From an uncultured Bacillota bacterium (lineage in GTDB: Bacteria; Bacillota; Clostridia; Caldicoprobacterales; UBA3941): a DNA stretch of 20,669 nt. The translations under genes and the position numbers were made by a program. The stretch lies in assembly GCA_937960725.1 (NCBI GenBank), contig CALGOY010000193.1, positions 1-20,669 on the forward strand, written 5' to 3'. The notes beneath the pieces were generated by a model. The model saw only the letters and a list, made by a program, of their open reading frames with translations, made no database searches and was not told the DNA's origin. Shown one piece after another: positions 8,395-16,301 of this stretch (position 1 is the stretch's first letter; each line of letters starts with the position of its first letter).

Positions 8395-9428
8395 CGCTCA
8401 AATACAACTCCTTCTTCTCCCCGCTCTATATGTCCTATTATATGGGCGGCATAATTTTCTCCGGCTAAAAAGCTTACCAATCCATCAGCATCTTGCTCTG
8501 GACAAACTATCACCATTCCTATTCCCATGTTAAACGTATTAAACATCTGCCTCTCTTCTATCGCTCCCCACTTCTTAATTAACGAGAATATAGGTTTAAT
8601 CGGCCATTTTCCCATGAAGACTTTAGCTTGCAAGCCTTGGGGAAGAATCCTGGGTATATTCTCTATAAAACCTCCCCCGGTTATATGGGCAATACCCTTG
8701 ATGCTAAATTTATCTATGGCCTTTAAAACAGCTTTTACATAAATCCGGGTCGGCTTTAACAGCTCCTCTCCAACCGTCATACCCAGGGATTCTTCGTAAT
8801 CCATCAAACGATTCTTTTCTTCTATTACCAATTTTCTTACAAGAGAATAGCCATTGCTGTGAACCCCTGAAGATTCCAAACCTACAAGTACATCCCCTTC
8901 TTCAATAGAAGTCCCGTCAATTATTTTGCTGCGATCTACAATCCCTACTGCGAAGCCAGCCAGGTCGTATTCGTCCTCCTTATAAAATCCCGGCATTTCT
9001 GCAGTTTCTCCACCAATCAAAGCACAGCCTGCTTCTATGCAGCCATCGGAAACTCCCTTCACAACTTGAGCTATCTTTTCAGGCAGCAGTTTTCCAGTTG
9101 CTATATAATCGAGGAAAAATAAAGGCTTTGCCCCTTGGCATACGATGTCATTGACACACATGGCAACGCAATCTTGCCCTATAGTATCGTGTTTGTCCAT
9201 TAAAAAGGCCAGCTGCAGCTTGGTCCCTACTCCGTCAGTACCCGCCACCAGTACTGGCTCCTCCATCCCCTTAAGATCAAGAGCATAGGCTCCGCTAAAG
9301 CTGCCGATACTACCAATTACATTAGCATCAAAGGTCTTTGCAACGTGCTCTTTCATCAGTTTTACAGCCCTATACCCAGCCTCTACATCCACCCCAGCAT
9401 CTTTATAAGTCCATCCTTTTTTTTTCAT
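8391..9428 (-). CDS. purM: Phosphoribosylformylglycinamidine cyclo-ligase (AIR synthetase)
   Basis: Closes the imidazole ring: FGAM plus ATP to AIR. Features are [11 protein letters not shown], the glycine-rich [47 protein letters not shown] and [14 protein letters not shown], in the usual order. I chose the ATG at 9428 (345 aa); an in-frame TTG at 9440 directly abuts GGAGGG and is too close for normal initiation. The chosen ATG is followed by nine A residues, so slippage early in the gene is possible. The purF stop lies eight bases upstream. The preceding enzyme, FGAM synthase (PurL/PurQ/PurS), is not in the window. Confidence 0.95.
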   Translation of the reverse strand: MKKKGWTYKDAGVDVEAGYRAVKLMKEHVAKTFDANVIGSIGSFSGAYALDLKGMEEPVLVAGTDGVGTKLQLAFLMDKHDTIGQDCVAMCVNDIVCQGAKPLFFLDYIATGKLLPEKIAQVVKGVSDGCIEAGCALIGGETAEMPGFYKEDEYDLAGFAVGIVDRSKIIDGTSIEEGDVLVGLESSGVHSNGYSLVRKLVIEEKNRLMDYEESLGMTVGEELLKPTRIYVKAVLKAIDKFSIKGIAHITGGGFIENIPRILPQGLQAKVFMGKWPIKPIFSLIKKWGAIEERQMFNTFNMGIGMVIVCPEQDADGLVSFLAGENYAAHIIGHIERGEEGVVFER

Positions 9429-9436
9429 CCCTTTTT

Positions 9437-10834
9437 TCAACCCTCCGCTTCAATTTTGTCATTATCTAGCTCTAATTCAATCGGATAGCAATTGTTAAAA
9501 CAACCCGTACAAAATCCACAGCCGCTTCCTTCTACAGTTTTCAGAAGCCCCTCCATGCTTAGATATCCTAAAGAATCCGCACCAATTATCTTATTGATTT
9601 CATCAACTGTGTAGGAGGCACCGATCAGCTCATTTCTACTGGGAGTATCGATTCCAAAGTAGCATGGATACTTAATTGGAGGAGAGCTAATCCTCATGTG
9701 TACTTCCTTCGCTCCAGCCAGCCTAAGCATTTCTACAATTGCTTTACTGGTAGTTCCTCTTACAATAGAGTCATCAATCATAACAATTCTCTTGCCTTTC
9801 ACTATCTTCCCGAGTGCATTAAGCTTTATTCGAATCGCTTGCTCCCTCATGCGTTGACTTGGTTTGATAAAGGTACGGCCTACATAGCGATTCTTTATCA
9901 AGCCTTCCCCAAAAGGAATTCCGGAAGCTTCAGCATAGCCGATAGCTGCAGTTGTTCCAGAATCTGGTACCCCTATTACCAGATCTGCCTCAACCGGCTG
10001 CTCCATGGCAAGTATTTTCCCTGCCTCTTTACGAGCTATATACACACTGATTCCATCAATAGTGCTGTCGGTGCGGGCAAAATATACAAATTCAAATATG
10101 CATAGGGAGGTTTCTAAAGGCACTGGCACTTGCAGGCTCTTCAATCCATCTCTATCGATCACTATTATCTCCCCTGGCCTCAAATCCCTGATAAAATCTG
10201 CTCCTATCGCATCAAAGGCACAGGATTCGGATGCAATAACATAAGAGCTGCCAAGCTTTCCTAGGGCAAGAGGCCTCATGCCATTGGGGTCTCGAACTGC
10301 AATAAGCTTATCTTCTGTCATGATAACTAAAGCGAAGGAACCTTTGATAGTCTCTACAGCCGATTTTATAGAAGTTTCTATATTTTCTGAGGCTTGCCGA
10401 GCTATTAGATTGGCAATAACTTCACTGTCGGTAGAGGTCTGGAAAACGGCTCCCTTATCCTCCAATTCCCTACGAAGATTTTCAGCATTAACCAATTGTC
10501 CGTTGTGGGCTAAAGCAAAATAACCATTTTTATACTTAATCACCAACGGCTGTGCATTACTAATATAATCTTGCCCTGCTGCTGAGTATTGAACATGGCC
10601 AATTGCGATCTTGCCACCTTTTAGATTAGATATGGAACTTTCGTCAAAAACCTCGGGCACCAAGCCCTTCGCCTTATGATATTTTACATTTTTTCCGTCG
10701 GAAACAGCAATGCCTGCGCTCTCCTGACCCCTATGCTGAAGGGCATAGAGGCCAAAGTAGCTTATCTCCTCTACTGCCAAAGGTTCAAAAGCGAAAATTC
10801 CAAAAACTCCGCATTTTTCTCTTAGTCTGTCCAT
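9437..10834 (-). CDS. purF: Amidophosphoribosyltransferase, glutamine-binding Arg replaced by Gln
   Basis: First step of purine synthesis: PRPP plus glutamine (or ammonia) to phosphoribosylamine. The 465-aa protein has a short propeptide before the Ntn nucleophile Cys8 (EKCGVFGIF), [16 protein letters not shown] (Asn111, Gly112), TSTDSE (Asp136), the PRPP loop [14 protein letters not shown] (351-364), and 4Fe-4S ligands Cys245, Cys391, Cys442 and Cys445 as in B. subtilis. The odd point is residue 82: the near-universal GHVRYxTAG reads GHVQYSAAG, with CAA where Arg is expected. In E. coli PurF this Arg73 binds the glutamine carboxylate. I expect weak glutamine use, with the ammonia reaction of the phosphoribosyltransferase domain intact. 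The start overlaps purE by 13 bases, preceded by GAGGAGAT. Confidence 0.95.
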   Translation of the reverse strand: MDRLREKCGVFGIFAFEPLAVEEISYFGLYALQHRGQESAGIAVSDGKNVKYHKAKGLVPEVFDESSISNLKGGKIAIGHVQYSAAGQDYISNAQPLVIKYKNGYFALAHNGQLVNAENLRRELEDKGAVFQTSTDSEVIANLIARQASENIETSIKSAVETIKGSFALVIMTEDKLIAVRDPNGMRPLALGKLGSSYVIASESCAFDAIGADFIRDLRPGEIIVIDRDGLKSLQVPVPLETSLCIFEFVYFARTDSTIDGISVYIARKEAGKILAMEQPVEADLVIGVPDSGTTAAIGYAEASGIPFGEGLIKNRYVGRTFIKPSQRMREQAIRIKLNALGKIVKGKRIVMIDDSIVRGTTSKAIVEMLRLAGAKEVHMRISSPPIKYPCYFGIDTPSRNELIGASYTVDEINKIIGADSLGYLSMEGLLKTVEGSGCGFCTGCFNNCYPIELELDNDKIEAEG

Positions 10835-11325
10835 CTGGCGATCTCCTCTTGAACCTTTTCATCCTGTTTTTTAACACTTTCAACCATCTGAGCCCTATAA
10901 TCCCTTAATGCTTCAGCCAAAGCAGTATCTTTCAGTGCAAGAATCTGTACAGCTAAAAGCGCTGCATTTTCGCTGCCGTTTATTGCAACCGTAGCCACTG
11001 GTACTCCACTAGGCATTTGTACAATGGATAGTAAAGAATCTAGACCATCCATAGTTGATGATTTTACAGGTAAACCTATCACGGGCAATATTGTATAAGC
11101 GGCTAATACTCCAGGTAGATGGGCTGCCTTTCCAGCAGCAGCTATAATGACTTCAACTCCTCTTTCAGCTGCCTCCTTGGCATAGCTGGCAGCTTCTTCA
11201 GGAGTCCTATGGGCAGATATCACCCTTACTTCAACTGAAATATTGAAAGATTTCAACAATTTTATCGCTGGTTCTACCACTGGAAAATCCGATTGGCTTC
11301 CCATAACGATTCCTACTAAGTGCAC
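10822..11325 (-). CDS. purE: N5-carboxyaminoimidazole ribonucleotide mutase (PurE, class I-like)
   Basis: Makes CAIR, moving the carboxylate of N5-CAIR in class I enzymes. The 167-aa protein has VGIVMGSQSDFPV (phosphate/substrate loop), VISAHRTPEEAASYA, AAAGKAAHLPGVLAAYT, PVIGLPV and LLSIVQMPSGVPVATVAING, the class I pattern. PurK, which normally supplies N5-CAIR, is not adjacent. It starts with GTG at 11325, seven bases after AGGAGG; the ATG in between is out of frame. It is the first gene of the purine operon. purC, commonly next to purE in Clostridia, is missing here and purF follows directly. Confidence 0.96.
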   Translation of the reverse strand: MHLVGIVMGSQSDFPVVEPAIKLLKSFNISVEVRVISAHRTPEEAASYAKEAAERGVEVIIAAAGKAAHLPGVLAAYTILPVIGLPVKSSTMDGLDSLLSIVQMPSGVPVATVAINGSENAALLAVQILALKDTALAEALRDYRAQMVESVKKQDEKVQEEIARWTD

Positions 11326-11358
11326 GCCACATCCTCCTATTCAATTTCAATAAGCTTG

Positions 11359-11403
11359 AAAATTGAAATCCGATTAGAGAAATACTAATCGGATTTCAAT
11401 TTT
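11359..11403. terminator. 19-bp perfect dyad between the purine permease gene and purE (terminator and/or operator)
   Basis: Two 19-base arms (11359-11377 and 11385-11403) are exact reverse complements around a 7-base loop, with ATTTT at the outer 3' end on either strand. As RNA this is a strong hairpin that could end permease transcripts. It also begins at the -35 TTGACA of the probable purE promoter and spans its -10, so it could be an operator. On the minus strand the 3' arm can alternatively pair with TTGAAATTGAA next to the purE ribosome binding site (about 11340-11367), a mutually exclusive arrangement like an attenuator. Confidence 0.65.
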
Positions 11404-11408
11404 GTCAA
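11379..11408 (-). promoter_or_regulatory. Candidate promoter of the purE operon
   Basis: A perfect TTGACA (11408-11403) is followed after 18 bases by TATTTC (11384-11379), about 50 bases before the purE GTG. The -10 is imperfect. If real, the start site lies in the downstream arm of the 19-bp dyad. A second imperfect inverted repeat (AACTAA...TTAGTT, 11407-11442) lies just upstream. Confidence 0.45.
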
Positions 11409-11440
11409 CTAATTTATTATAAACCAGTTTATAAAGTTAG

Positions 11441-12853
11441 TTATATTATTGCTAAGATAATAAAGTTGATGATAAACAGAGCGGTTGATATCCATAAGAC
11501 AGGATTAATATCTTTCGCTTCACCTTTGAATACCTTCACTACGCAGTAGAATATAAATCCAGCGGCGATACCATAGGAAATGCTGTAACATAGAGCCATG
11601 AATATTCCTGCAAAGAATGCCGGGATCGCTTCATCGAGATCTTCCCATTCGATATCTTTAAATGCGGAAAGCATCATAATACCAACTATGATTAGAGCAG
11701 GAGCTGTAGCTGCCGCAGGAATAGCGCTAATAACCGAAGCAAAGAAAGCGCTTAGTATAAACAATATTGCCACAACAACGCTAGTTAAACCAGTGCGTCC
11801 GCCTGCACCGATACCAGCCGCACTTTCTACGTAGGTGGTAGTGTTGGATGTACCAAAGATAGCCCCGATTGAAGTAGCAATGGCATCGGCAAATAAAGCT
11901 CTGTCCATTTTAGATTTAAATCCTGTGCTTGATTCTAAGGCTTTTTCATCTTCTGCAGAAAATATACCGCTTTTACGCCCGGTTCCAATGAAAGTACCAA
12001 TTGTATCAAAAGTATCTGCCAAGCTAAAAGCAAATATCGTCATAAGCACAAGAGGCAGCTTGCTAGCATCATTAAACAGGGACAAAAGTCCGGGATTGCC
12101 AAAAACGGCAAACATAGTTTCTGGAAGCTGTGACAACGCTTCTGTAAAGCTAACAGTTGAACCAAACTGCGTTACTCCCAGTGGTATTCCTACAAGAGCT
12201 GTTATGATTATACCAAGGAAAATAGCTCCTCTTACTTTACGTATAAGAAGAATAACTGTCAATATAAGGCCAAATATAGCAAGTAGAACTTCAGGAGAAT
12301 TTAAAGGAACAATCTCGGGAACCGCTGCAGAGCTTGCAATAACAGTTCCGCTGTCGAGCAGCTCATAGGTGCCAGGATCGGAAGTAAACTGCAAAAGACC
12401 TGCATTTTTAATACCGATGTATGCTATGAAAATACCAATTCCTCCACCGATAGCATTTTGCAAACTCACCGGAATTGCTTTAATAATCAGCTTACGAACT
12501 TTAGTTGCGGTAATTATTATATTGATAAGACCACAGAGAAATACCATAGCAAGGGCTTCTTGCCATTTAAAACCTAGACCAAAACAAACTGTAAATACGA
12601 AAAATGCATTAAGACCCATTCCAGGGGCTTGAGCATAGGGTACATTTGCAAAGAGACCCATAACCAAGGTTCCTATTACAGCTGCTATTATTGTCGCTAG
12701 GAATACTGCCCCCCATGGCATACCTGATTGCGATAATATAGCTGGATTGACCATAATAATGTAAGCCATGGCAAAGAAAGTGGTAAAACCTGCGAGTATC
12801 TCGGTACGCACATTGGTACCGTTTTCCTTTAGCTTAAAAAATTTCTCCAACAT
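11441..12853 (-). CDS. pbuG: Guanine/hypoxanthine permease, NCS2 AzgA/PbuG type
   Basis: A polytopic membrane protein that imports purine bases with protons. The 470-aa sequence is hydrophobic throughout, with about 12-14 membrane segments. Family markers are the cytoplasmic N-terminus MLEKFFKLKENGTNVRTEIL, GFTTFFAMAYIIMVNP, QAPGMGLNAFF (about 75-85), GGGIGIFIAYIGIKNAG, FSLADTFDTIGTFIGTG and the polar SNTTTYVESAAGIGAGGRTG. These match the AzgA subgroup (B. subtilis PbuG/PbuO, E. coli GhxP/AdeP). A guanine-type riboswitch upstream indicates guanine or hypoxanthine as substrate rather than adenine. GAGGAGG precedes the ATG. A candidate PurR box lies upstream of its promoter. It is separated from purE by 115 bases containing dyads. 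Confidence 0.93.
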   Translation of the reverse strand: MLEKFFKLKENGTNVRTEILAGFTTFFAMAYIIMVNPAILSQSGMPWGAVFLATIIAAVIGTLVMGLFANVPYAQAPGMGLNAFFVFTVCFGLGFKWQEALAMVFLCGLINIIITATKVRKLIIKAIPVSLQNAIGGGIGIFIAYIGIKNAGLLQFTSDPGTYELLDSGTVIASSAAVPEIVPLNSPEVLLAIFGLILTVILLIRKVRGAIFLGIIITALVGIPLGVTQFGSTVSFTEALSQLPETMFAVFGNPGLLSLFNDASKLPLVLMTIFAFSLADTFDTIGTFIGTGRKSGIFSAEDEKALESSTGFKSKMDRALFADAIATSIGAIFGTSNTTTYVESAAGIGAGGRTGLTSVVVAILFILSAFFASVISAIPAAATAPALIIVGIMMLSAFKDIEWEDLDEAIPAFFAGIFMALCYSISYGIAAGFIFYCVVKVFKGEAKDINPVLWISTALFIINFIILAII

Positions 12854-12908
12854 CGATGATCCTCCTCAACGTAAAATTAGGTATTTTTATCCTACCTTTT
12901 TTAAAAAT

Positions 12909-12952
12909 AAAAAATGCATAACCCTCTGACTAGAGTGAGTTACGCATTTTTT
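12909..12952 (-). terminator. Guanine riboswitch terminator
   Basis: On the minus strand AAAAAATGCGTAAC pairs with GTTATGCATTTTTT (one G-U pair), closing a loop that contains CACTCTAGTC. That loop can instead pair with the 3' strand of the riboswitch P1 and the bases before it (GACTATGAGTG, two bases bulged), giving a clear antiterminator. Ligand binding that keeps P1 paired frees the terminator: an OFF switch. Confidence 0.88.
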
Positions 12953-12984
12953 GCCAAAATTTTAAAATTAGCAAAAATAGTCGA

Positions 12985-13066
12985 AACACCACTCATAGTC
13001 AGGCAATTTACGGTTGCCTGGTAGAAAACTTCCGGACCATATTACCGGGATTATATGAGTTGTGTT
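12985..13066 (-). ncRNA. Purine (guanine-type) riboswitch aptamer
   Basis: Minus strand: P1 ACTCATA/TATGAGT (extended by five more pairs beyond an A-G mismatch), J1/2 TAAT, P2 with loop AATATGG, J2/3 ending CTACC, P3 AGGCAA/TTGCCT with loop CCGTAAA, and J3/1 GACTAT. The specificity base in GACTAT is C (position 74 of xpt), which reads guanine/hypoxanthine; adenine switches have GATTAT. J2/3 has four T residues before CTACC where xpt has three. The L2 GG and L3 CC needed for the loop-loop contact are present. Confidence 0.95.
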
Positions 13067-13081
13067 AATTTTTACAATATG

Positions 13082-13110
13082 ATGGTATCAAACTTTGGGA
13101 GGGTTGTCAA
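13082..13110 (-). promoter_or_regulatory. Promoter of the riboswitch-pbuG transcript
   Basis: TTGACA (13110-13105), 17 bases, TACCAT (13087-13082), placing the start a few bases before the aptamer P1. The -35 is perfect and the -10 is moderate; the position fits a short riboswitch leader. Confidence 0.68.
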
Positions 13111-13114
13111 TATA

Positions 13115-13158
13115 TTTTTTGAACGTTTTTTTGTTTTTTATGATAAATGTTCGGATTT
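13115..13158 (-). promoter_or_regulatory. Candidate PurR operator (PurBox) upstream of pbuG
   Basis: On the minus strand 13158-13146 reads AAATCCGAACATT, a 13/13 match to the B. subtilis PurBox consensus AWWWCCGAACWWT as I recall it. About 17-18 bases further on, on the opposite strand, a GAAC core in a T-rich context (about 13115-13127) is a weak partner at the spacing expected for paired, inverted PurBoxes. Both lie just upstream of the -35. B. subtilis pbuG is likewise controlled by PurR and a riboswitch. No PurR gene is in the window. Confidence 0.5.
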
Positions 13159-13184
13159 AGTAGGGTGATATGGCTAAATTTAAC

Positions 13185-13210
13185 AAAAAAGACCCCGCTT
13201 TTGCGGGGTC
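13185..13210 (-). terminator. Intrinsic terminator after uxaC
   Basis: GACCCCGC-AAAA-GCGGGGTC followed by T6 on the minus strand, about 30 bases after the uxaC stop: an 8-bp GC-rich stem with tetraloop. Confidence 0.95.
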
Positions 13211-13238
13211 CTAGCGATAGACTATTCTTAATGATGAA

Positions 13239-14648
13239 CTATTTTAATTCCATGGTAAAGTATTCTTTTGCGTTATTGTAGCAAATTCCCTGTACTATTC
13301 TGCCTAAGAAATCAAAATCATTCGGAAGCTCCCCGTTTTCTACCCACTCTCCAATTAAGTTACATAAAATTCTTCTAAAATACTCATGGCGAGTAAAAGA
13401 TAGAAAGCTTCTTGAATCGGTCAACATACCGATAAATCTGCCGAGCAGCCCTAAGTTAGCAAGGGCTTTCATCTGCTCCTCCATTCCGTCTTTTTGGTCA
13501 TTAAACCACCAAGCGGAACCAAACTGGATCTTTCCAGGAATTCCGTCCCCTTGGAAGTTTCCTAGCATGGTGCCAATGACATAGTTGTCAGTTGGATTGA
13601 GCGAATAGAGGATCGTTCTGGGGAGATTTCCTTCCCTTTCTAATGAATCCATAAATCTAGACAAGGGATAAGCAATTTGGTGATCGCTGATGGAATCAAA
13701 TCCGGTATCCGGTCCCAGTTTTTTAAACATCCTGGTATTGTTATTTCTCATGGCCTGAATGTGAAGCTGCATAGCCCACTCTCTTTTTGCATATTGCTCT
13801 CCGAAAAATCTCAGTGTATATGTCTTATATTTTTCTTCTTCCTCAAGAGTTATGCTTTCTCCATTTAATCCTTTTTTAAATATTTCATCCACTTCTTCAA
13901 AGCTAGCTTCCCTGTAGGGCACATAGTCTAAACCATGATCAGACAATCTGCATCCCCGGCTATGGAAGAAATCGATCCTTGCCTCTAGAGCAGCTAAAAA
14001 ATCCGAATAGTTGTTGATAGGCTTACCCCATACCTCGCTTAACTTTTCTACCCAGCCTCTGAAAGTATCTTTGGTAATTTCAACCCCTTTATCCGGTCTG
14101 AAAGCAGGAAGTACTGTAGTATCAAAATCCTCTAAACTCTCAATCTTCTTATGGTATTCCAGGTCGTCTGTAGGATCATCCGTTGTACAAATCAGTTTTA
14201 CGTTGGATTGCTTTATAAATCCCCTGGGAGTAAATTTATCATCAGACAGCTGAGCATTGACCTTATCCCATATAATTTTTGCATTTTCTTCATTAATCAA
14301 TTCATATACGCCAAAATAGCGTCTCAGCTCCAAGTGAGACCAATGATATAATGGATTTCCGATGGCATAGGGAACAGTTTTAGCCCAGGCTACAAATTTA
14401 TCGTAATCACTAGCATTTCCAGTTATGTACTCCTCGTCGATACCATTGCTTCGCATTGCTCTCCATTTATAGTGGTCGCCATATAGCCAAATCTGGGTAA
14501 TATTATCATACTTTTTATTCTCCCAAATTTCCTTTGGACTTAAGTGACAATGATAATCATAGATCGGCATATCCTTGGCATATTCATGATAGAGCCTGAT
14601 AGCAGCATCATTAGTAAGTAAAAAGTTTTCATCCATAAATTGTTTCAT
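13239..14648 (-). CDS. uxaC: Uronate (glucuronate/galacturonate) isomerase
   Basis: Converts D-glucuronate to D-fructuronate and D-galacturonate to D-tagaturonate, the entry step of hexuronate use; cytoplasmic. The 469-aa protein is normal length for UxaC and carries IYDYHCHLSPKEI (metal-binding His33 and His35), YGDHYKWRAMRSNG, ICTTDDPTDDLEYH, LPAFRPDKG, GCRLSDHG, MQLHIQAMRNNN, GSAWWFNDQKDGM and the catalytic-Asp stretch MLTDSRSFLSFTRHEYFRR. GGGAGGGG precedes the ATG at 14648. It lies 100 bases after guaA with no convincing terminator between, so read-through from the lar-guaA run is possible. No other hexuronate gene (uxaA, uxaB, uxuA, kdgK, transporter) is in the window, so it is an orphan here. 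Confidence 0.96.
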   Translation of the reverse strand: MKQFMDENFLLTNDAAIRLYHEYAKDMPIYDYHCHLSPKEIWENKKYDNITQIWLYGDHYKWRAMRSNGIDEEYITGNASDYDKFVAWAKTVPYAIGNPLYHWSHLELRRYFGVYELINEENAKIIWDKVNAQLSDDKFTPRGFIKQSNVKLICTTDDPTDDLEYHKKIESLEDFDTTVLPAFRPDKGVEITKDTFRGWVEKLSEVWGKPINNYSDFLAALEARIDFFHSRGCRLSDHGLDYVPYREASFEEVDEIFKKGLNGESITLEEEEKYKTYTLRFFGEQYAKREWAMQLHIQAMRNNNTRMFKKLGPDTGFDSISDHQIAYPLSRFMDSLEREGNLPRTILYSLNPTDNYVIGTMLGNFQGDGIPGKIQFGSAWWFNDQKDGMEEQMKALANLGLLGRFIGMLTDSRSFLSFTRHEYFRRILCNLIGEWVENGELPNDFDFLGRIVQGICYNNAKEYFTMELK

Positions 14649-14748
14649 TGATTACCCCTCCCATATTATCTTACTAAGCAAGACTAAAACAACCAGACAT
14701 TATTAAACTATCATCTTTTGATATAAAAATCAATATATTTGATAGGAT

Positions 14749-16284
14749 TTACTCCCACTCGATAGTAGCCGGGGGCTTACTGGTGATATCATATACTACC
14801 CTATTAACATGGGGCACCTCATTGACGATACGATTGGATATAATATCAAGTACTTCATAGGGTATCCGGGCCCAGTCCGCAGTCATCCCATCAATACTAG
14901 TTACTCCTCTAAGGGCAATAGTGTAATCGTAGGTCCTTTCATTTCCTGTAACCCCAACACTTCTCATATTCGTCAGAACTGCAAAGTACTGCCATATTTC
15001 TTTATCTAGCCCCGCTTTAGCGATCTCCTCCCTAAATATTGCATCGGCCTCCCGGAGGATATCTAGCTTTTCCTTGGTGACTTCGCCTATAGTCCTTATA
15101 GCCAGCCCTGGCCCTGGAAAAGGCTGCCTCCAAACCAGTTCCTTGGGAATACCCAGCTCTTCTCCTACTTTTCTCACCTCATCTTTAAACAGCTCTCTCA
15201 ATGGCTCTATGATTTCCTTAAAATCAATATTATCCGGCAGCCCTCCTACATTATGATGGCTTTTGATTAGGCCATTATCTTCTACACCACTTTCAATCAC
15301 GTCAGGATAGATGGTTCCCTGCACTAGAAAATCCACGCTACCTATCTTTCGAGCTTCCTCTTCAAATACCCTAATAAACTCTTCCCCTATGATTTTTCTC
15401 TTAGCTTCCGGATCTGTTACCCCCTTAAGCTTTTCTAAAAACCGCTCCTCGGCATTCACCCTTACTAGATTTAAATTAAACTGATTTTTGAAGACTTCCT
15501 CTACCTGGTCTCCCTCATCTTTGCGAAGTAAGCCATGGTCTACAAATATGCAGGTCAGCTGATTTCCAATTGCCTTATGTACCAGTACCGCCGCAACGGA
15601 ACTATCTACGCCGCCCGAAAGGGCACAGAGCACCTTTTTGTTTCCTACTTTTTTCTTTATCGCTTCGATGGAATTCTCTATAAATTTAGCCATATCCCAA
15701 TTTCCGGAACATTTACATATCCTATAAAGAAAGTTCTTTAATATCTCTGTTCCACAGCAGGTGTGGGCTGATTCCAGATGAAACTGAATCCCGTATAGCC
15801 CTCTAGCAGCATCAGCCATAGCAGCCACTGGGCAGCTGTCCGTAGATGCGATAATATCAAACTCCTCAGGGACTTCCTCAATGCAACCCCCATCCCTCAT
15901 CCAGCAGACACCGTTTGGCTCAAGTCCATAGAATAAATCGCTATCGGTATCATACCGAATGGAGCTCTTGCCGCATTCCCGTCCCTTAGCCTCTGCTATT
16001 TTCCCGCCCAAATAATGGCACATAAGCTGACTGCCATAGCCAATTCCAAGGACAGGAATACCCATCTCAAATATTTCCCTATCGCATTTGGGTGCATCTT
16101 GAGCCTTAACGCTCTTAGGCCCTCCTGTTAAAATGATGCCCTTGGGATTTTTTTCGCGGATTTTATCTACTGTAACATTATACGGCAACACTTCGCAATA
16201 TACATTCAATTCTCTTACTTTCCGTGCGATTAAATGGTTCCGATTTCCACCAAAATCTAAAATCAATATAGTTTCTCGATCCAT
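14749..16284 (-). CDS. guaA: GMP synthase with glutaminase catalytic Cys replaced by Gly
   Basis: GuaA aminates XMP to GMP using ATP and ammonia released from glutamine. The 511-aa protein has both usual domains. The synthetase half is intact: [15 protein letters not shown] (PP-loop), [52 protein letters not shown] and the closing [14 protein letters not shown]. The glutamine amidotransferase half is not: the nucleophile motif G-I-C-Y-G reads GIGYGSQ (Gly82, codon GGC at 16041-16039). The usual FGGQYNQLIAR reads [15 protein letters not shown] reads WMRD, and HPEV reads HLES (His169 and Glu171 kept). I infer an ammonia-dependent synthetase. I start at 16284, seven bases after GGAGG; the ATG at 16290 is one base from it. 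It follows larC by 17 bases, probably one transcript. Confidence 0.93.
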   Translation of the reverse strand: MDRETILILDFGGNRNHLIARKVRELNVYCEVLPYNVTVDKIREKNPKGIILTGGPKSVKAQDAPKCDREIFEMGIPVLGIGYGSQLMCHYLGGKIAEAKGRECGKSSIRYDTDSDLFYGLEPNGVCWMRDGGCIEEVPEEFDIIASTDSCPVAAMADAARGLYGIQFHLESAHTCCGTEILKNFLYRICKCSGNWDMAKFIENSIEAIKKKVGNKKVLCALSGGVDSSVAAVLVHKAIGNQLTCIFVDHGLLRKDEGDQVEEVFKNQFNLNLVRVNAEERFLEKLKGVTDPEAKRKIIGEEFIRVFEEEARKIGSVDFLVQGTIYPDVIESGVEDNGLIKSHHNVGGLPDNIDFKEIIEPLRELFKDEVRKVGEELGIPKELVWRQPFPGPGLAIRTIGEVTKEKLDILREADAIFREEIAKAGLDKEIWQYFAVLTNMRSVGVTGNERTYDYTIALRGVTSIDGMTADWARIPYEVLDIISNRIVNEVPHVNRVVYDITSKPPATIEWE

Positions 16285-16301
16285 TTCCATTCCTCCAAAT
16301 T

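Noticed and set aside
9417..9425. A9 run at the start of purM as a frameshift site
   Set aside because: It is in-frame near the start codon with no stop or second-frame product; noted only as a possible slippage-prone tract.
9698..10105. A 135-codon plus-strand open frame
   Set aside because: Antisense to purF, with no ribosome binding site or family resemblance.
11835..12368. A 177-codon plus-strand open frame
   Set aside because: It lies wholly antisense to the pbuG-type permease; its low-complexity composition is what the complement of a membrane-protein gene gives.
14649..14748. Promoter or terminator between guaA and uxaC
   Set aside because: A TTGATT with a poor -10 and a 5-bp AT-only hairpin are visible, but neither is better than chance in this AT-rich gap.
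14749..16284. guaA as a pseudogene
   Set aside because: The frame is uninterrupted, the length normal, and every ATP-pyrophosphatase and C-terminal motif is intact; only the glutaminase half is altered.
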